A stretch of 64,000 bases of DNA from an uncultured Granulosicoccaceae bacterium (GTDB lineage Bacteria > Pseudomonadota > Gammaproteobacteria > Granulosicoccales > Granulosicoccaceae): the NCBI GenBank assembly GCA_937922675.1, contig CALAJN010000008.1:1-64000 (forward strand). Direction: 5' to 3'. The notes under the pieces are model-generated. The model searched no databases, had not been told where the DNA came from, and saw only the letters and a list, made by a program, of their open reading frames with translations. Positions 20,176-28,386 of the stretch are shown piece by piece (the stretch's first letter is position 1; each line of letters opens with the position of its first letter). The position numbers and the translations under genes were made by a program.

Positions 20176-21951
20176 ATGAATACACGGAACGGTGTGATTC
20201 CTGTCCTGTTCCTGGCAACGCTCTCGGCGTGCTCCGATGGCGACAGTCCCGTTGACCAGCAATCAGAATCTCGCGAGCCCCTTGCCGCGGTATCAACAAC
20301 TTCGAGCCCCAGCGCGCTTGTCGTTCCTACGTCCAGTGCATCCACAATAGTCGATGCCGAGGGTTCGAGCCCACAACCGGCCAACGGAGCAGCTTTGCCG
20401 CAACCCGGCGACACTACGACTCCTGCCGAACCGGAGCCAGAATCGGCGCCCAAGGCAGCGCCGGAACCTGCACCGGAGCCTGCACCGGAACCTGCACCGG
20501 AGCCTGCACCGGAGCCTGCACCGGAGCCTGCTGCCTCACCAGACAGCAAAAAAATTATGGTCGGCACTGGCCCGGGCGACGCACGGTGCCTGGCTATTCC
20601 AGCAGAGCAGCGCAATTTTGGATCTATCAGCAAGTCCGACTGGTCGCGTTGGGTCGGCGATGTACGCTTTGTCAATGGTCCAGAGTTCCTTGAACTGCCT
20701 GGAGAGACTAACGGGCGCCGTACCCTGCGCCAGAGATTTATACCGGCAAGTAACGGTTCACCTCGGGTGATTACCGGCGCCAACCTGCCAGAAGCGCGGA
20801 CATATCGTCTTGTTCAGTCAGTGCTGTTGGAGGACGGATGGGATTGGGGTGGTACGTACGAAAGTGGAAAACTCGGCTTCGGGCTATCGGGAGGGACGTC
20901 CCCCACCGGTGGTGCTCTTGATACCGCTGGATTTTCTGCAAGGTTCAACTGGCGCGGCAACAACGATGGTACGGGCCGGATCAATATCTACTCCTACGCT
21001 TCTGACCGGCCAGAGAGGTATGGTGAAGAAATTAGTATTGGCAATTTTGTGGCACCGATCGGCCAGTGGTTTGATCTCGCTATGGAAGTTAAGTTGAATT
21101 CTTCTACAAACGCGGCGGATGGTGGCATCCGAGCCTGGGTAAATGGACAGCTTTTGCTTGACCGAGGCGGTATCGCCTGGCAAACCTCTGGAGGTACTCC
21201 CGTCGTAGACAACTTGTATTACTCGACATTTTATGGAGGAGGCTCCTCAGAGTGGTCACCTGACCACACCACGTATTCGCAGTTCAGGGATGTCTGCTGG
21301 GCTGCGGTAGTCGATGGTTATTCCGGCATTGACCCGGACAGTGGTCGTATTACCGCGCCGACTGCTGCTGAGTTGGACAACGTGCTTTTTAATGACGGTG
21401 CTCAGACTACTATTTCCGAGCCCTTCGAAGGTTTTCGGAAGAACATTCGCACAAGACTGGAATCTATCCATTTCGAACTGTCCTCGCTGCTTGACGTCGA
21501 GTTGCCCGTCATTGGCTACTCATTGGCGGTTGCAGAGTCCTACGTGCGTGCGGCAAAAAAGGAGTCTCACTGGATCTCTGACACCGAGATCAATCCTCGT
21601 ACACAGGCTTTGATGCATCTGGACTCCGCTATCCTGGCTTTACTTGACACCACTGACGTGCGTGCCTCGCTTGGGGAGTCCGCTGCGCTTGAGCATGCAC
21701 GCACCGCTGAGCTTCTCGTGTTGATGAACGAAGTCCTGGATAGAGTCATTGCACAGGCAGGCAGGGCAGTCGCTATATCGGCGTGTTCGGTAAACGACAG
21801 TGAAACCTGCAGGGCAGCTGAGCAAGCGCTTGAGGTCGCGTTGGACAGTCGTGAGCAAATGGACGCGTTGAGCGATGACGTTCGGCAGGTTCTGACTGTC
21901 GCAAGGCGCGCCTGGGCAGGCGCTGTTAACGTGCTCAACTCCCTCCGCTAG
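20176..21951 (+). CDS. Lipoprotein with polysaccharide-lyase-14-like domain
   Basis: The 591-residue protein has a lipoprotein signal (VIPVLFLATLSACSDGD) and a Pro/Glu/Ala linker at about residues 75-120. The polysaccharide-lyase-14-like beta-jelly-roll domain (about 125-395) shows GWDWGGTYESGKLGFGLSGG, GFSARFNWRG, IRAWVNGQLLLDRGG and NLYYSTFYGGGSSEW. This matches the alginate/glucuronan lyase fold of that family, in which GG..G.GLSGG and the YYSTF...G strands are typical. A helical C-terminal region (about 400-591) has no recognised family. It is likely anchored to a membrane and cleaves a uronate-containing polymer. The gene downstream is a shorter paralogue. The Glu-Ala-Pro linker is encoded by a 12-bp repeat. 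Confidence 0.7.
   Translation: MNTRNGVIPVLFLATLSACSDGDSPVDQQSESREPLAAVSTTSSPSALVVPTSSASTIVDAEGSSPQPANGAALPQPGDTTTPAEPEPESAPKAAPEPAPEPAPEPAPEPAPEPAPEPAASPDSKKIMVGTGPGDARCLAIPAEQRNFGSISKSDWSRWVGDVRFVNGPEFLELPGETNGRRTLRQRFIPASNGSPRVITGANLPEARTYRLVQSVLLEDGWDWGGTYESGKLGFGLSGGTSPTGGALDTAGFSARFNWRGNNDGTGRINIYSYASDRPERYGEEISIGNFVAPIGQWFDLAMEVKLNSSTNAADGGIRAWVNGQLLLDRGGIAWQTSGGTPVVDNLYYSTFYGGGSSEWSPDHTTYSQFRDVCWAAVVDGYSGIDPDSGRITAPTAAELDNVLFNDGAQTTISEPFEGFRKNIRTRLESIHFELSSLLDVELPVIGYSLAVAESYVRAAKKESHWISDTEINPRTQALMHLDSAILALLDTTDVRASLGESAALEHARTAELLVLMNEVLDRVIAQAGRAVAISACSVNDSETCRAAEQALEVALDSREQMDALSDDVRQVLTVARRAWAGAVNVLNSLR
20461..20532. repeat. 12-bp tandem repeat, 6 units, encoding Pro-Glu-Pro-Ala linker
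   Basis: Six units of ccggaRcctgca (the last ending in t) encode a Pro-Glu-Pro-Ala repeat before the lyase-like domain. As with the Glu-Pro arrays near the left edge, the unit is a multiple of three, so length changes leave the frame intact. Confidence 0.9.
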
Positions 21952-22016
21952 CGGTAGGGCTGGGCGGCACGAATTTCCGAAGCTAGTGCAGGCTTTTGAT
22001 AGAATCCGGGTCAGCA

Positions 22017-23030
22017 ATGCTGCCCGGCGATACAATGAGTCCGCTGTTCTCCTCGAATCTGAGTCTTGAAGACATACGAAGTGCGGCGTCGTCGCTGTTA
22101 GTGGGTTTGGGTCTGAGCGTTTACGGTGAAGTAGACGCTCAATCGCAGGGCGGCAGTGTACGTCCTGACGACATTCTGGATCGATCACGCATCACGGTGG
22201 GCTCCTCCCCGGGCGATGCGCAATGTCTGAAATTGCCCGCGGAAAAGCGTCGCTTCGGTTCAATCACCAAAGCCGATTGGTCCAGCTGGATCGCCGATGT
22301 TCGATTTGCCGACGGTACCAGGCACCTGGAGTTGCCGGGAGAAATTGATGGGCACCGCACCCTGCGACAACAATTCGTGCCCGCAAGTAACGGCACAGAC
22401 AGAGTCATTACAGGTGCTGATATTCCAAAGGCCGTGACGTACCGTATGGTTCAGTCAATCCTGTTCGAGCGAGGTTGGGATTGGGGCGGAAAGCACGAAG
22501 GGGGCAAGATCGGCTTCGGGCTGTCTGGAGGCACCTCCCCCACGGGCAACGTTGTAGACACCGCAGGATTTTCGGCACGTTTGATGTGGCAAGGAAACAA
22601 GGATGGATCCGCTCGCATGGGAATGTACACCTACAATGCAGACCGCCCCAAAGCTCGTGGCGCGTACTTTTTGTTTGAGGATTTCGTGGCCCCCGTTGGG
22701 GGCTGGTTTGAGATTGCTTTTGAAATCCAGTTGAACTCGAGTATTCGCACATCCGATGGCCGAATGCGTGCGTGGGTCGACGGCAAACTTGTGCTTGACC
22801 ACGAAGATATCGGCTGGCAGACCTCAGGCGACATACCCATGGTCGACAATCTCTACTACGCATCATTTTTTGGTGGAGGCACCAATGAATGGTCGCCACA
22901 AAACACAACCTACGCCCAGATTCGAGATGTGTGCTGGGCTGCCGTTGTTGACGGTCACTCCGGTATCGACCCCGACAATGGAAAGCTCCTCGCGCCCGAG
23001 ATTGCAAAGCCAGACAATGCTGGACTCTGA
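22017..23030 (+). CDS. Secreted polysaccharide-lyase-14-like protein
   Basis: The protein has about 337 residues from ATG 22017 (the frame opens at a TTG at 21996; ATG 22035 is also possible). It begins with a hydrophobic stretch (SLLVGLGLSVYGEVDAQ) that may be a signal peptide. The lyase-like domain closely repeats that of the gene upstream: WDWGGKHEGGKIGFGLSGG, GFSARLMWQGNK, MRAWVDGKLVLDHED and NLYYASFFGGGTNEW. It lacks both the Pro-rich linker and the helical C-terminal region, so the pair arose by duplication followed by domain loss or gain. It probably degrades or trims a uronate polymer in the periplasm or outside. Substrate unknown. The polymerase-like gene follows after about 40 bp. 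Confidence 0.7.
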   Translation: MLPGDTMSPLFSSNLSLEDIRSAASSLLVGLGLSVYGEVDAQSQGGSVRPDDILDRSRITVGSSPGDAQCLKLPAEKRRFGSITKADWSSWIADVRFADGTRHLELPGEIDGHRTLRQQFVPASNGTDRVITGADIPKAVTYRMVQSILFERGWDWGGKHEGGKIGFGLSGGTSPTGNVVDTAGFSARLMWQGNKDGSARMGMYTYNADRPKARGAYFLFEDFVAPVGGWFEIAFEIQLNSSIRTSDGRMRAWVDGKLVLDHEDIGWQTSGDIPMVDNLYYASFFGGGTNEWSPQNTTYAQIRDVCWAAVVDGHSGIDPDNGKLLAPEIAKPDNAGL

Positions 23031-23069
23031 TTCAATGCGGTTGCGCACAATGACTTGCATCGGAAGAAC

Positions 23070-24560
23070 ATGACGACACAGGTGGCAGCCCGCAATTCGA
23101 GCAGGCGTCGTGGGCGCAAGAAGCACTGGCGGATTTCGGTGCCGAAAGTTGTGACCATGGCAGGACGCTTGTTGCGTCGCATCAGTTCTTCGCTGTATCT
23201 CAATTGTGCCCCGCTGGTGATAAACCTGTTTGCTGCCTCTCTGTGGTGGACGGGTATCCCTCAGCTTTTTGAAGGCCCGGACCAATTTAGTCTTTACTGG
23301 GCTGAATCTCGTGATTTGAATGTTGAGTTGACGCTGACTTACGAGTTGTACAAGCAGAAGCTGCAATTTTTCGGGTACTTCCTTGTAGTGATGCTCTTGC
23401 TTGGAAGAATGCGTGAATTGCTTGCTTTTGTTCGCTGGGAAAAATCGCTGCCTTTGCTGCTTGTGGTCTTGCTGTTGTCATCGCTGGTAAGCGATTACCC
23501 GGATAGAGTATTCATCGATAGTTTTCATCTGTCGTTTGGTTTTTTGGCGATATGGCTGTTTTGTCGTCACCCAACAGTCAGGCGCTCACCGGCACAGGCG
23601 ACTTTTTACGTGCTTTTGGTACCGATTCTGTTGATCCAGTTTGGAACATTTTTGCTGTGGATGATCAACCCGTTAAGTAGCATCAGCGATCTGCTTGCTG
23701 GTAAGCGTATGGGAGGACTCGGTGGCAATCCTAATACCCTGGGCGCGCTCTGCACAATTGCTGTCTGGGCATTGCTTGGCTTGATGTGCAGGCTGACACC
23801 CAAGGTAGTGGCATGGTGGTTGGCGTTGGTGTCGCTCGGTATCGTCTTGTTCAACTTGTTTGGAACCGGTAGCGCAACCGCACAGGTTATGTCGGCGATA
23901 ATTGGCGTTGCTTACGCTGCGCAAGTCAGCTTTGGATTTCTTGGCACGAGGAGCCGTGCTGTAGTGATTTTTTTGGGCGCAGTAGTCGTGCTGTCTACCG
24001 TGTTCTATTTGCTGGCGCTCCAAGAAGTGTCAAATTTTGCTGCTGCTTCAGTTACCGCGGTTGGCAAGGACCTGACGTTGACTGGTCGTCTGGACATTTG
24101 GGAAGTGGGGGCGGGCGCGTTTCTCGAGAGGCCATTCTTTGGGTGGGGGTACGATGGACATCAAACCGTGTTTGAAGATCCACGTTTTTCTGTTGGGTAT
24201 AACCAGTACCACAGTGGCTTCATTGACACCTTGATCAACGTGGGCCTGACAGGGTTTGTCGCCTATTTGTTTGTTTTAAAAACATTCTTTACCCGGTGTT
24301 TCTCGCTGCTGCGAGGGCGTCGTGACGTGTTTCCAATGCTTGTCTTTGGATTCATTGGAATAGTTCACAATCTCACTGAATATTCGATATTCAGACCGAA
24401 TGTAAGCTTTTGGTTTGCGTGGACCATTGTGTTCATGACTGTTGCGGTAGCGTCAATGCCTGCGTCCTCTGCCAGAAAATCAGGATCCCTGCAGCCTGCC
24501 GGGATTCACCGATCAAACTCTCGTCGGGCTACTCGTGGCAGGACCAGACTCCGGTGGTAG
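23070..24560 (+). CDS. Second Wzy/O-antigen-ligase-like membrane protein
   Basis: The frame has about ten hydrophobic segments. The O-antigen ligase/polymerase signature appears as KRMGGLGGNPNTLGAL (periplasmic loop) and RPFFGWGYDGHQTVF, the P..G.G loop of the Wzy_C family. LTGRLDIWEVG is also typical. ATG 23070 is preceded by GGAAG and is preferred over the TTG at 23055. The basic N-terminus (NSSRRRGRKKH) is cytoplasmic. It is followed by a flippase, so this + strand unit holds its own Wzy-Wzx pair, in addition to the pair at 11033-14804. It could polymerise a second polymer or act as ligase. Confidence 0.85.
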   Translation: MTTQVAARNSSRRRGRKKHWRISVPKVVTMAGRLLRRISSSLYLNCAPLVINLFAASLWWTGIPQLFEGPDQFSLYWAESRDLNVELTLTYELYKQKLQFFGYFLVVMLLLGRMRELLAFVRWEKSLPLLLVVLLLSSLVSDYPDRVFIDSFHLSFGFLAIWLFCRHPTVRRSPAQATFYVLLVPILLIQFGTFLLWMINPLSSISDLLAGKRMGGLGGNPNTLGALCTIAVWALLGLMCRLTPKVVAWWLALVSLGIVLFNLFGTGSATAQVMSAIIGVAYAAQVSFGFLGTRSRAVVIFLGAVVVLSTVFYLLALQEVSNFAAASVTAVGKDLTLTGRLDIWEVGAGAFLERPFFGWGYDGHQTVFEDPRFSVGYNQYHSGFIDTLINVGLTGFVAYLFVLKTFFTRCFSLLRGRRDVFPMLVFGFIGIVHNLTEYSIFRPNVSFWFAWTIVFMTVAVASMPASSARKSGSLQPAGIHRSNSRRATRGRTRLRW

Positions 24561-24601
24561 CGGCCAGGCAGGCGGGGTGGCTCAGGCTGCTGTCTGCCTG
24601 G

Positions 24602-25858
24602 ATGAGCAAACGCCATAACCGCTGGTTTGCGTCTGCGGAGCAAGGAGGGCTCAGTGCCTGTAATTTTCTGGTGTCCTTGCTGGTGCTCAATTACTCGGGT
24701 ATCGCTGTTCTCGGGGAATATGGTTTTTGGTTTTCGCTCTCGCAACTGTCTTCCTTGCTGGCGGCAGGCTTTGCTATCAATCAGATGGTCCTGCATGTCG
24801 CGGACTCATCGGTGAGGCGTCAGCGGGAAGCACTCGCCGTAACTGCCTCGGTCATTCTATGTTTGCAGCTTCTGCCCGGCTTGTTGTTGGCCTTGGGGGT
24901 GTTTCTTCGCTACAACGATAGCGCAACTGGATCGCTCGCGTTTGCCGTTGTGGTCTACACGCTGACATTTAGTTTCTCGGAACTGGCGCGTCAGTTCTTG
25001 TACATGCGCGGACGTCAGCGCCTATCGCTTTTTTACGCGGCAACGGCTATCTGCGTGGCGATGCTGATATTTGTTGTGGTTATCTTTGTACTGAAACCGC
25101 CAGACGCGCTGGCATCGGCATTCTGGTGTCTGGCAATTGCTCAGGGAGGGTATGTGCTTATTGCGGCCCTTGTCATGCGGGCGTGGCGCTTCGCAAAAAG
25201 ACCGAGCCGTTCAATGATTGCTGAAACAGTGGGGTTCTACTGGAGCCATGGACGACTAGCAGCCGCCGGGATGATAGTGACTTGGGGGCAAAACAAGAGT
25301 GTAGCGCCCCTCCTGGTGATCATGATGGATAACGTCACAGCAGGCGTGTTTCAAATTGCAAGGATGATATTCGCTCCTATCAACATGATTACTACGGGCC
25401 TTGCTAGAAGCGCTTTGTCACAAGTTCGCAGAGCCTGGGGTGACGGCGATGAGTCCGCATTGCGAGTTGCCGTCAACGATCACTTGAGGTCGTCGATGAA
25501 AGTTGTCGTTACATTCATCGTTTTAGCATCCGTCAGTTTGTATCTGATCGATGCTTTTGGATTAAAACAAGTGCCGCCGCAATTCCCTTACATATTCATG
25601 GCTACTACCGCAGTTGTGCTTTTGACCAACTATCGATTTTGGATATCGTGTCGCTTCTCTGTCAAATTGCAGTACGCCTTCCTGCTGATCAACGGCTGCA
25701 TTGCAACCAGCGTTGCGCTGTTGTGGATGCTTGCCGGGGGGCTGTGGGTAAAGAGCGCGCCCATGGTGGTGTTGGGCTCGGCGATAGGAGAAATCTATAT
25801 GCTGCACGTGCTGCACCGGCGCTTGGCTTCAACTAATCAAGCCAGAGTGCTCGATTGA
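24602..25858 (+). CDS. Second Wzx-like polysaccharide flippase
   Basis: The 418-residue membrane protein (from ATG 24602) has about twelve hydrophobic segments and the MOP-family pattern: an N-terminal SAEQGGLSACNFLVSLLVL helix, QFLYMRGRQR before a long helix pair, and WGQNKSVAPLLVIMMDNVTAGVFQIARMIFAP in the middle. The frame stays open upstream to 24410 because it overlaps the previous gene. The position of the first helix decides the start. It would flip undecaprenyl-linked units. Its end converges on the WecA-like gene with a 45-bp gap. Confidence 0.85.
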   Translation: MSKRHNRWFASAEQGGLSACNFLVSLLVLNYSGIAVLGEYGFWFSLSQLSSLLAAGFAINQMVLHVADSSVRRQREALAVTASVILCLQLLPGLLLALGVFLRYNDSATGSLAFAVVVYTLTFSFSELARQFLYMRGRQRLSLFYAATAICVAMLIFVVVIFVLKPPDALASAFWCLAIAQGGYVLIAALVMRAWRFAKRPSRSMIAETVGFYWSHGRLAAAGMIVTWGQNKSVAPLLVIMMDNVTAGVFQIARMIFAPINMITTGLARSALSQVRRAWGDGDESALRVAVNDHLRSSMKVVVTFIVLASVSLYLIDAFGLKQVPPQFPYIFMATTAVVLLTNYRFWISCRFSVKLQYAFLLINGCIATSVALLWMLAGGLWVKSAPMVVLGSAIGEIYMLHVLHRRLASTNQARVLD

Positions 25859-25903
25859 ATCCTGTTGTGTGGTCACAGGCTGCCTTGCCACAGCAAAAGC
25901 CTG

Positions 25904-27115
25904 CTATTCGATTTCCTCGGGGATTGCACTAACGCTGCCAGCATTGGCGAGTGTGGTCTTTGCGGCACGATCGCTGTGTGACGCCGAATCCGTTGACTGT
26001 AATCCCGCCGTGGCAGTTGCCGCCGGGGGGGGCGTTGGTGCTACCAGTTCTGATGCTTGATGCAGGTGCTCAATGACTGTAAGCAGGGTGAGGTGATAAA
26101 CAAAAACGATCACCACAAAGCCAATGAACAACAGCGGCTCCAAAGAGGGGTAGGGGTTGGCGAGTACACCAGTGCCAACGAGTAGAACCTGCATGCAGCA
26201 CATGATGATCACCGCCCGGTTGATCGGCAGCCCCGCATCTACCAGTCTGTGATGCAGGTGGTCACGCCCGGCGGTCATCGGTGATTTGCCATTGCTGACA
26301 CGGCGAACCATCACCGATACCGTATCCACCAGTGGAAGACCAAACAGCCAGCCAGCGACCACAGGTGAGATTGCGTTGCTATCCGACTGCGTCAGGCTGA
26401 TAAAGAACCAGGCAAGAGAGAATCCGATTAGCGTACTACCGGAGTCACCGAGAAAGACCTGCGCCCTGGGGGAGAAAACCCGAGCGTTAAGACACAGGAA
26501 GGCAAGCAGCCCGCCGGCAAAGATCATGGCGAGCTTTGCGCCAATGTCGTGGTCGCCGAGCGCACACAAGATTCCGATGCCAGTGAAACTAAGTAGTGCC
26601 AGCCCTCCGGAGAGCCCGTCAAGACCGTCGATCATGTTGTAGGCGTTGATGACACCGACTATGCAGATCATCGAGAAGCCGATAGCAATCAGGCCTTCCA
26701 GCTCGAAGATGCCAAATCCGATCAGGTTGCCGACGCGGTGAATCTCCACACCACCATAGGCGACGGTAAGCCAGGCGATGGTCAGTTGGGCCGTAATGCG
26801 AAACCCGGCGGGCAAGTCATAACGATCGTCCAGCAGGCCAAGAACCAGGACCACAAAGGCAATAGCGACGTACACCGCGGTGATCGAGTGTGGAACGAAT
26901 ACAGCAATAGACAATGCAACGGATGCGAACAAGGCGGGGCCGCCCACCAGTGGAACCAGTGAGTCATGCTGCTTGCGTGCGTCGGGTCGGTCCAGCAGCC
27001 CAAATCTGGGTGCCAAACCGCGGAGCAATAGCAGGCAACTCAGACAAACGAAAAACGCATGCGTTGCGTACGGCAGCCTGGTCGCGATTTCGCGTAGGGT
27101 TGTTAGGAGATCCAT
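25904..27115 (-). CDS. WecA-like undecaprenyl-phosphate sugar-1-phosphate transferase
   Basis: The 403-residue protein has about eleven hydrophobic segments. It carries the MraY/WecA family motifs: LLDRPDARKQHDSLVPLVGG, GLLDDRYDL, VINAYNMIDGLDGLSGG with its two Asps, VFLGDSGSTLIGF, and the cytoplasmic HH motif DHLHHRLVDAG. Such enzymes transfer GlcNAc-1-phosphate (or a related sugar-1-phosphate) from UDP-sugar to undecaprenyl phosphate. This makes it the probable initiating enzyme of the locus. The C-terminal tail (residues 370-403) is Ala/Pro-rich and not conserved in the family. It is transcribed away from the PssD-like gene, across a 200-bp region that carries an inverted repeat. Confidence 0.9.
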   Translation of the reverse strand: MDLLTTLREIATRLPYATHAFFVCLSCLLLLRGLAPRFGLLDRPDARKQHDSLVPLVGGPALFASVALSIAVFVPHSITAVYVAIAFVVLVLGLLDDRYDLPAGFRITAQLTIAWLTVAYGGVEIHRVGNLIGFGIFELEGLIAIGFSMICIVGVINAYNMIDGLDGLSGGLALLSFTGIGILCALGDHDIGAKLAMIFAGGLLAFLCLNARVFSPRAQVFLGDSGSTLIGFSLAWFFISLTQSDSNAISPVVAGWLFGLPLVDTVSVMVRRVSNGKSPMTAGRDHLHHRLVDAGLPINRAVIIMCCMQVLLVGTGVLANPYPSLEPLLFIGFVVIVFVYHLTLLTVIEHLHQASELVAPTPPPAATATAGLQSTDSASHSDRAAKTTLANAGSVSAIPEEIE

Positions 27116-27208
27116 GATCTACGGCTGGGAGCTTTGCTCGGGAGGCTATCACTTGCACTAATCCTTATGTGCGGTCTTAGGGCCATATCAGAGCCAAGTC
27201 ACCTTTCC

Positions 27209-27223
27209 ACTTGTGTCACAAGT
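27209..27223. promoter_or_regulatory. 15-bp inverted repeat ACTTGTG/CACAAGT, possible operator
   Basis: Perfect arms of 7 bp around a central T lie in the divergent region between the WecA-like and PssD-like genes. The element includes TGTCACA and is followed by AGTGTCA, a second copy of the half-site seen at 19939 and 10918. Confidence 0.4.
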
Positions 27224-27317
27224 GTCAAGCACCCGCGAGCCGTGACGTGGGTTTTGCGAACGTGTGTGACGCGATCGTCGTCAGGCAGTTACATCCTGAG
27301 AGATTTGGTCGTACGAT

Positions 27318-27863
27318 GTGACGGGGGGCGGGAGATTGTTTCAGAGAGTGAATATTGCCAAAAACGCGCGAGTTGAGAAAGTCAATGCTGTTGTTTTTCT
27401 CGCAGGTGAGGGCGGTCATCTCGAGCAGGCCAGGCGAATTCAACACAGACTAGCGCCGGATGTCGTAGAAAATGTCGTGAGCGTGTTGATCACTGACAGC
27501 ACACCAGAGCGCGTCTCGGCGTTCCATAGCGTGCATACGGTATGCAACCCATCCCCAAAAGACCGAAGTCCTCGATTACAGGATGTATTCCGTTTCGGTT
27601 TGGATCTATTTCGAACGCTATTTGCACTTGGAAAGCAGTACCGTGTCGCAGCCGTTGTAGTTACAGGCCCTGGATTTACTGCTGTGCCCGCCTTGTATTG
27701 GCGCCTGTTGGGTGCCCGTCTACTTGTTTTTGAATCCTGGTCGCGCTTTGAGAAGCGCGCCAAGTGCAGTCGCCTGTTGTATCGTTTTTCACACCGGTTC
27801 TTTATTCAGCACAAGGAACTGCAACCGCTTTACCCCAAAGCGACATGGGTCGGTTTGCTGTGA
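27318..27863 (+). CDS. PssD/Alg14-like glycosyltransferase subunit
   Basis: The protein contains VVFLAGEGGHLEQARRI, the nucleotide-sugar-binding GGH loop of PssD and Alg14, and VVVTGPGFTAVPALYWRLLGARLLVFESWSR, the typical membrane-associated and acceptor segment. In rhizobial exopolysaccharide synthesis PssD and PssE together add glucuronate to a lipid-linked glucose. The frame opens at a GTG (27318), and a GTG at 27348 is an alternative. The stop overlaps the presumed GTG of the next gene (GTGA), so the two subunits are coupled, as is normal for this pair. The UDP-glucuronate needed could come from the UDP-glucose dehydrogenase at 39082. Confidence 0.85.
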   Translation: MTGGGRLFQRVNIAKNARVEKVNAVVFLAGEGGHLEQARRIQHRLAPDVVENVVSVLITDSTPERVSAFHSVHTVCNPSPKDRSPRLQDVFRFGLDLFRTLFALGKQYRVAAVVVTGPGFTAVPALYWRLLGARLLVFESWSRFEKRAKCSRLLYRFSHRFFIQHKELQPLYPKATWVGLL

Positions 27864-28321
27864 ATATTCTGGTGACGGTTGGTACAACACCGTATGACGA
27901 GCTGATCGAAGCCGTTGACACGGGACAGCACGCAAGCAATGCACGATTGCAAATCGCCAATGGTACCTATATTCCCTTGGTGGCTCAGTGGGATCGCTTC
28001 ATCGATGACTTTCAGATCCGATGCGCCGAGGCTGACGTTGTTGTGTGTCATGCCGGGGCGGGTTCTGTGTTCGGGCTGCTTCAGTCCGGTGTGTGCCCTG
28101 TCGTTGTTCCCAATCTGGCTCGTCGTGATGTTCACCAGGCTGAGCTAGCGCGTTGGTTGGAGCGAAAGCGTTTCGCGCCGATAGCGTGGCAGCTTGATGA
28201 TGTCAATCTCCTGATTGCAAAACACACCGAGTTCGCTGCAGATTGTCGATCCTTTGATGTGGAGAGGTTTTTCCTGGACGACGAACTCAACGATGAATTG
28301 AGGCTCGCTATTTCAAAGTGA
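27860..28321 (+). CDS. PssE/Alg13-like glycosyltransferase subunit
   Basis: Starting at the GTG overlapping the previous stop, the protein reads MNILVTVGTTPYDELIEAVD, the usual beginning of PssE/Alg13. It then has VVVCHAGAGSVFGLLQSGVCPVVVPN, the GT28 donor-binding motif, and RDVHQAELARWLE. About 153 residues, the normal length of the C-terminal half of MurG-like enzymes. It forms the catalytic partner of the PssD-like membrane subunit at the cytoplasmic face. An ATG at 27845 is possible but would add five residues not seen in relatives. Confidence 0.88.
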   Translation: MNILVTVGTTPYDELIEAVDTGQHASNARLQIANGTYIPLVAQWDRFIDDFQIRCAEADVVVCHAGAGSVFGLLQSGVCPVVVPNLARRDVHQAELARWLERKRFAPIAWQLDDVNLLIAKHTEFAADCRSFDVERFFLDDELNDELRLAISK

Positions 28322-28345
28322 GGTTGAGTTTTGGTCGCCCGATCG

Positions 28346-28386
28346 GGACAGTCACGTAAGACTGTCCGAGCGCAAGTCGCTCGGAC
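28346..28386. promoter_or_regulatory. Two overlapping, mutually exclusive hairpins
   Basis: GGACAGTC/GACTGTCC (28346-28367, 6-nt loop) and GTCCGAGCG/CGCTCGGAC (28364-28386, 5-nt loop) share the bases GTCC, so only one can form at a time. They lie at the junction of two convergent genes, and the second is inside the 3' end of the minus-strand gene. No T-run follows on either strand. Confidence 0.6.
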
